From Algoriphagus vanfongensis DSM 17529 (GTDB lineage: Bacteria > Bacteroidota > Bacteroidia > Cytophagales > Cyclobacteriaceae): a stretch of 64,000 bases of DNA. The translations under genes and the position numbers were made by a program. The DNA lies in the NCBI RefSeq assembly GCF_000429465.1, contig NZ_AUBX01000011.1, positions 310,001 to 374,000 of the forward strand. Reading direction: 5' to 3'. Within the stretch, counting starts at the first letter, position 1; every line of letters starts with the position of its first letter. A model generated the notes under the pieces. It saw only the letters and a list, made by a program, of their open reading frames with translations. It ran no database searches and was not told the DNA's origin. This document shows positions 63,262-64,000 of the stretch, one piece after another.

Positions 63262-63717
63262 ATGAAGAAAGTTAGTCTTTTGGTCATTTTTATGACCTTG
63301 ATGAGTCACTTTGGGACCGCTCAGTCTATTTCAAAAGAGGAAGTAAAAGCAGTCATCGAATCATTATTTGAGGGGATGCGTGCCAAAGACTCTACACAGA
63401 TTAAAGCAGCATTTATTCCAGATGCCCGAATGCAAACTGTCATCTCTGATGAGCGTGGTACTCGCATCGGAAGCAATTCAGTGGCGGATTTTGCAAAAAG
63501 CATCGCAGCATCCAAGAAAGGTGTCCTCTTGGATGAGAAAATTTTGGACTATCAGATCAATGTGGATGGGGATTTGGCGACTGTCTGGACTCCCTATGAG
63601 TTTTATGTCAATGATCAATTTAGTCATTGTGGAGTGAATAGTTTTCAGGTGGTCAAGCTGCCGGAGGGCTGGAAGATCGTCTATATCATCGATACCCGAA
63701 GACGAGTGGGGTGTTAA
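63262..63717 (+). CDS. Exported NTF2-like / SnoaL-type protein
   Basis: 151 residues. Signal peptide about 1-20 (MKKVSLLVIFMTLMSHFGTA). The mature domain has the NTF2-like layout: helices with EVKAVIESLFEGMRAKD, then AAFIPDARMQTVI, and strands LATVWTPYEFYVNDQFSHCG and SFQVVKLPEGWKIVYII. The family forms small cone-shaped folds that bind or turn over small ligands; no role can be assigned here. Tight 3-bp spacing links it to the SDR gene. Confidence 0.85.
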   Translation: MKKVSLLVIFMTLMSHFGTAQSISKEEVKAVIESLFEGMRAKDSTQIKAAFIPDARMQTVISDERGTRIGSNSVADFAKSIAASKKGVLLDEKILDYQINVDGDLATVWTPYEFYVNDQFSHCGVNSFQVVKLPEGWKIVYIIDTRRRVGC

Positions 63718-63723
63718 GTTTTT

Positions 63724-64000
63724 ATGCAGCAGGACAAAGAACAGCTCTTTCAGTTGGCGATTGCCAAGGTGAAAGAAACAATACAACTACTCAAAGAAGA
63801 AAGAAAGGCAATCTCAGAAGGAATTTTGGAGGATACCAAAAGTAGTGCTGGTGATAAATTTGAGACCAGTAGAGAGATGCTTACCCAAGACCTCAAGCAA
63901 GTTGAGATGCAATTGGAAAAAAATCAGACGGACCTGGATGAGCTTTATCGTATCCAAGCGATCAAATCCAGCGCTGGAATGATTCAAGAAGGTTCGTTGG
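63724..64000 (+). CDS. GreA/GreB-like coiled-coil protein, N-terminal part
   Basis: The ATG at 63724 lies 6 bp after the NTF2-like gene stop; 92 codons are seen before the window ends. The sequence is a long charged coiled coil with LAIAKVKETIQLLKEERKAI and the block ILEDTKSSAGDKFETSREML, which is typical of a Bacteroidota family related to the coiled-coil arm of transcript-cleavage factors GreA/GreB. Those family members are often mis-annotated as 3-oxoacyl-ACP synthase. The rest of the gene is outside the window. Confidence 0.72.
   Translation, partial: MQQDKEQLFQLAIAKVKETIQLLKEERKAISEGILEDTKSSAGDKFETSREMLTQDLKQVEMQLEKNQTDLDELYRIQAIKSSAGMIQEGSL

Overview
The window looks like chromosomal DNA of a Bacteroidota bacterium, most likely a marine or soil Cytophagales member close to Algoriphagus/Cyclobacteriaceae. 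This genus-level guess is an inference. The support is a SusC/SusD pair, several TonB-dependent receptors with an N-terminal carboxypeptidase-regulatory-like domain, many LxxC-type lipoproteins, a type IX secretion C-terminal sorting domain, a bacillithiol gene (bshC), and promoters of the Bacteroidota type (TTG, about 19-21 nt, TAnnTTTG). There is no plasmid backbone, prophage, CRISPR array or complete insertion sequence.

Layout. Positions 1-11.8 kb are housekeeping: a partial EamA transporter, tRNA-dihydrouridine synthase, a CPBP protease / DUF2007 / cdsA operon, glutamate dehydrogenase, and psd. A minus-strand operon follows (M16 peptidase, ispF, mnmD, two paralogous coiled-coil membrane proteins), then bshC with 5-formyltetrahydrofolate cyclo-ligase and a small exported protein. 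Positions 12.4-23.3 kb hold two outer-membrane uptake cassettes: a SusC/SusD/SusE-like operon after a 577-bp AT-rich leader, and a kelch/IPT lipoprotein / TonB receptor / DUF4249 operon. Positions 23.5-29.8 kb carry the 2-oxoglutarate dehydrogenase operon (sucA, sucB, lpdA). A small four-helix-bundle gene bounded by inverted repeats separates sucB from lpdA.

Positions 29.9-39.9 kb are mixed: DUF2520 protein, pirin, stearoyl-ACP-type desaturase, a beta-propeller lipoprotein, an M19 dipeptidase, an ORF6N protein, clpB, and two carboxypeptidase-regulatory-domain proteins, one with a Cys-rich cytoplasmic head. Positions 40-52.3 kb, mostly minus strand, encode surface and exported proteins: a DUF5916 protein, a TonB receptor, an S9 peptidase, an amidohydrolase and a T9SS-exported repeat protein. 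In front of the S9 gene lies a short relic of the 3' end of a second S9 gene. Positions 52.4-64 kb contain murF, a DUF2461 protein, a HAD phosphatase, small lipoproteins, an orphan 648-residue protein with a tailspike-like segment, tRNA-Ala(GGC) with a decayed tRNA copy, recR, clpS, a sodium:solute symporter, an alkyltransferase-like protein, an MscS channel, an SDR, an NTF2-like protein and the start of a GreA/B-like coiled-coil gene.

The sequences I consider most worth following up are the inverted-repeat-bounded four-helix-bundle unit inside the odh operon, the S9 gene-tail relic whose differences are almost all synonymous, and the orphan gene plus tRNA relic beside tRNA-Ala. I found no clear multi-gene novel defence or biosynthetic system.
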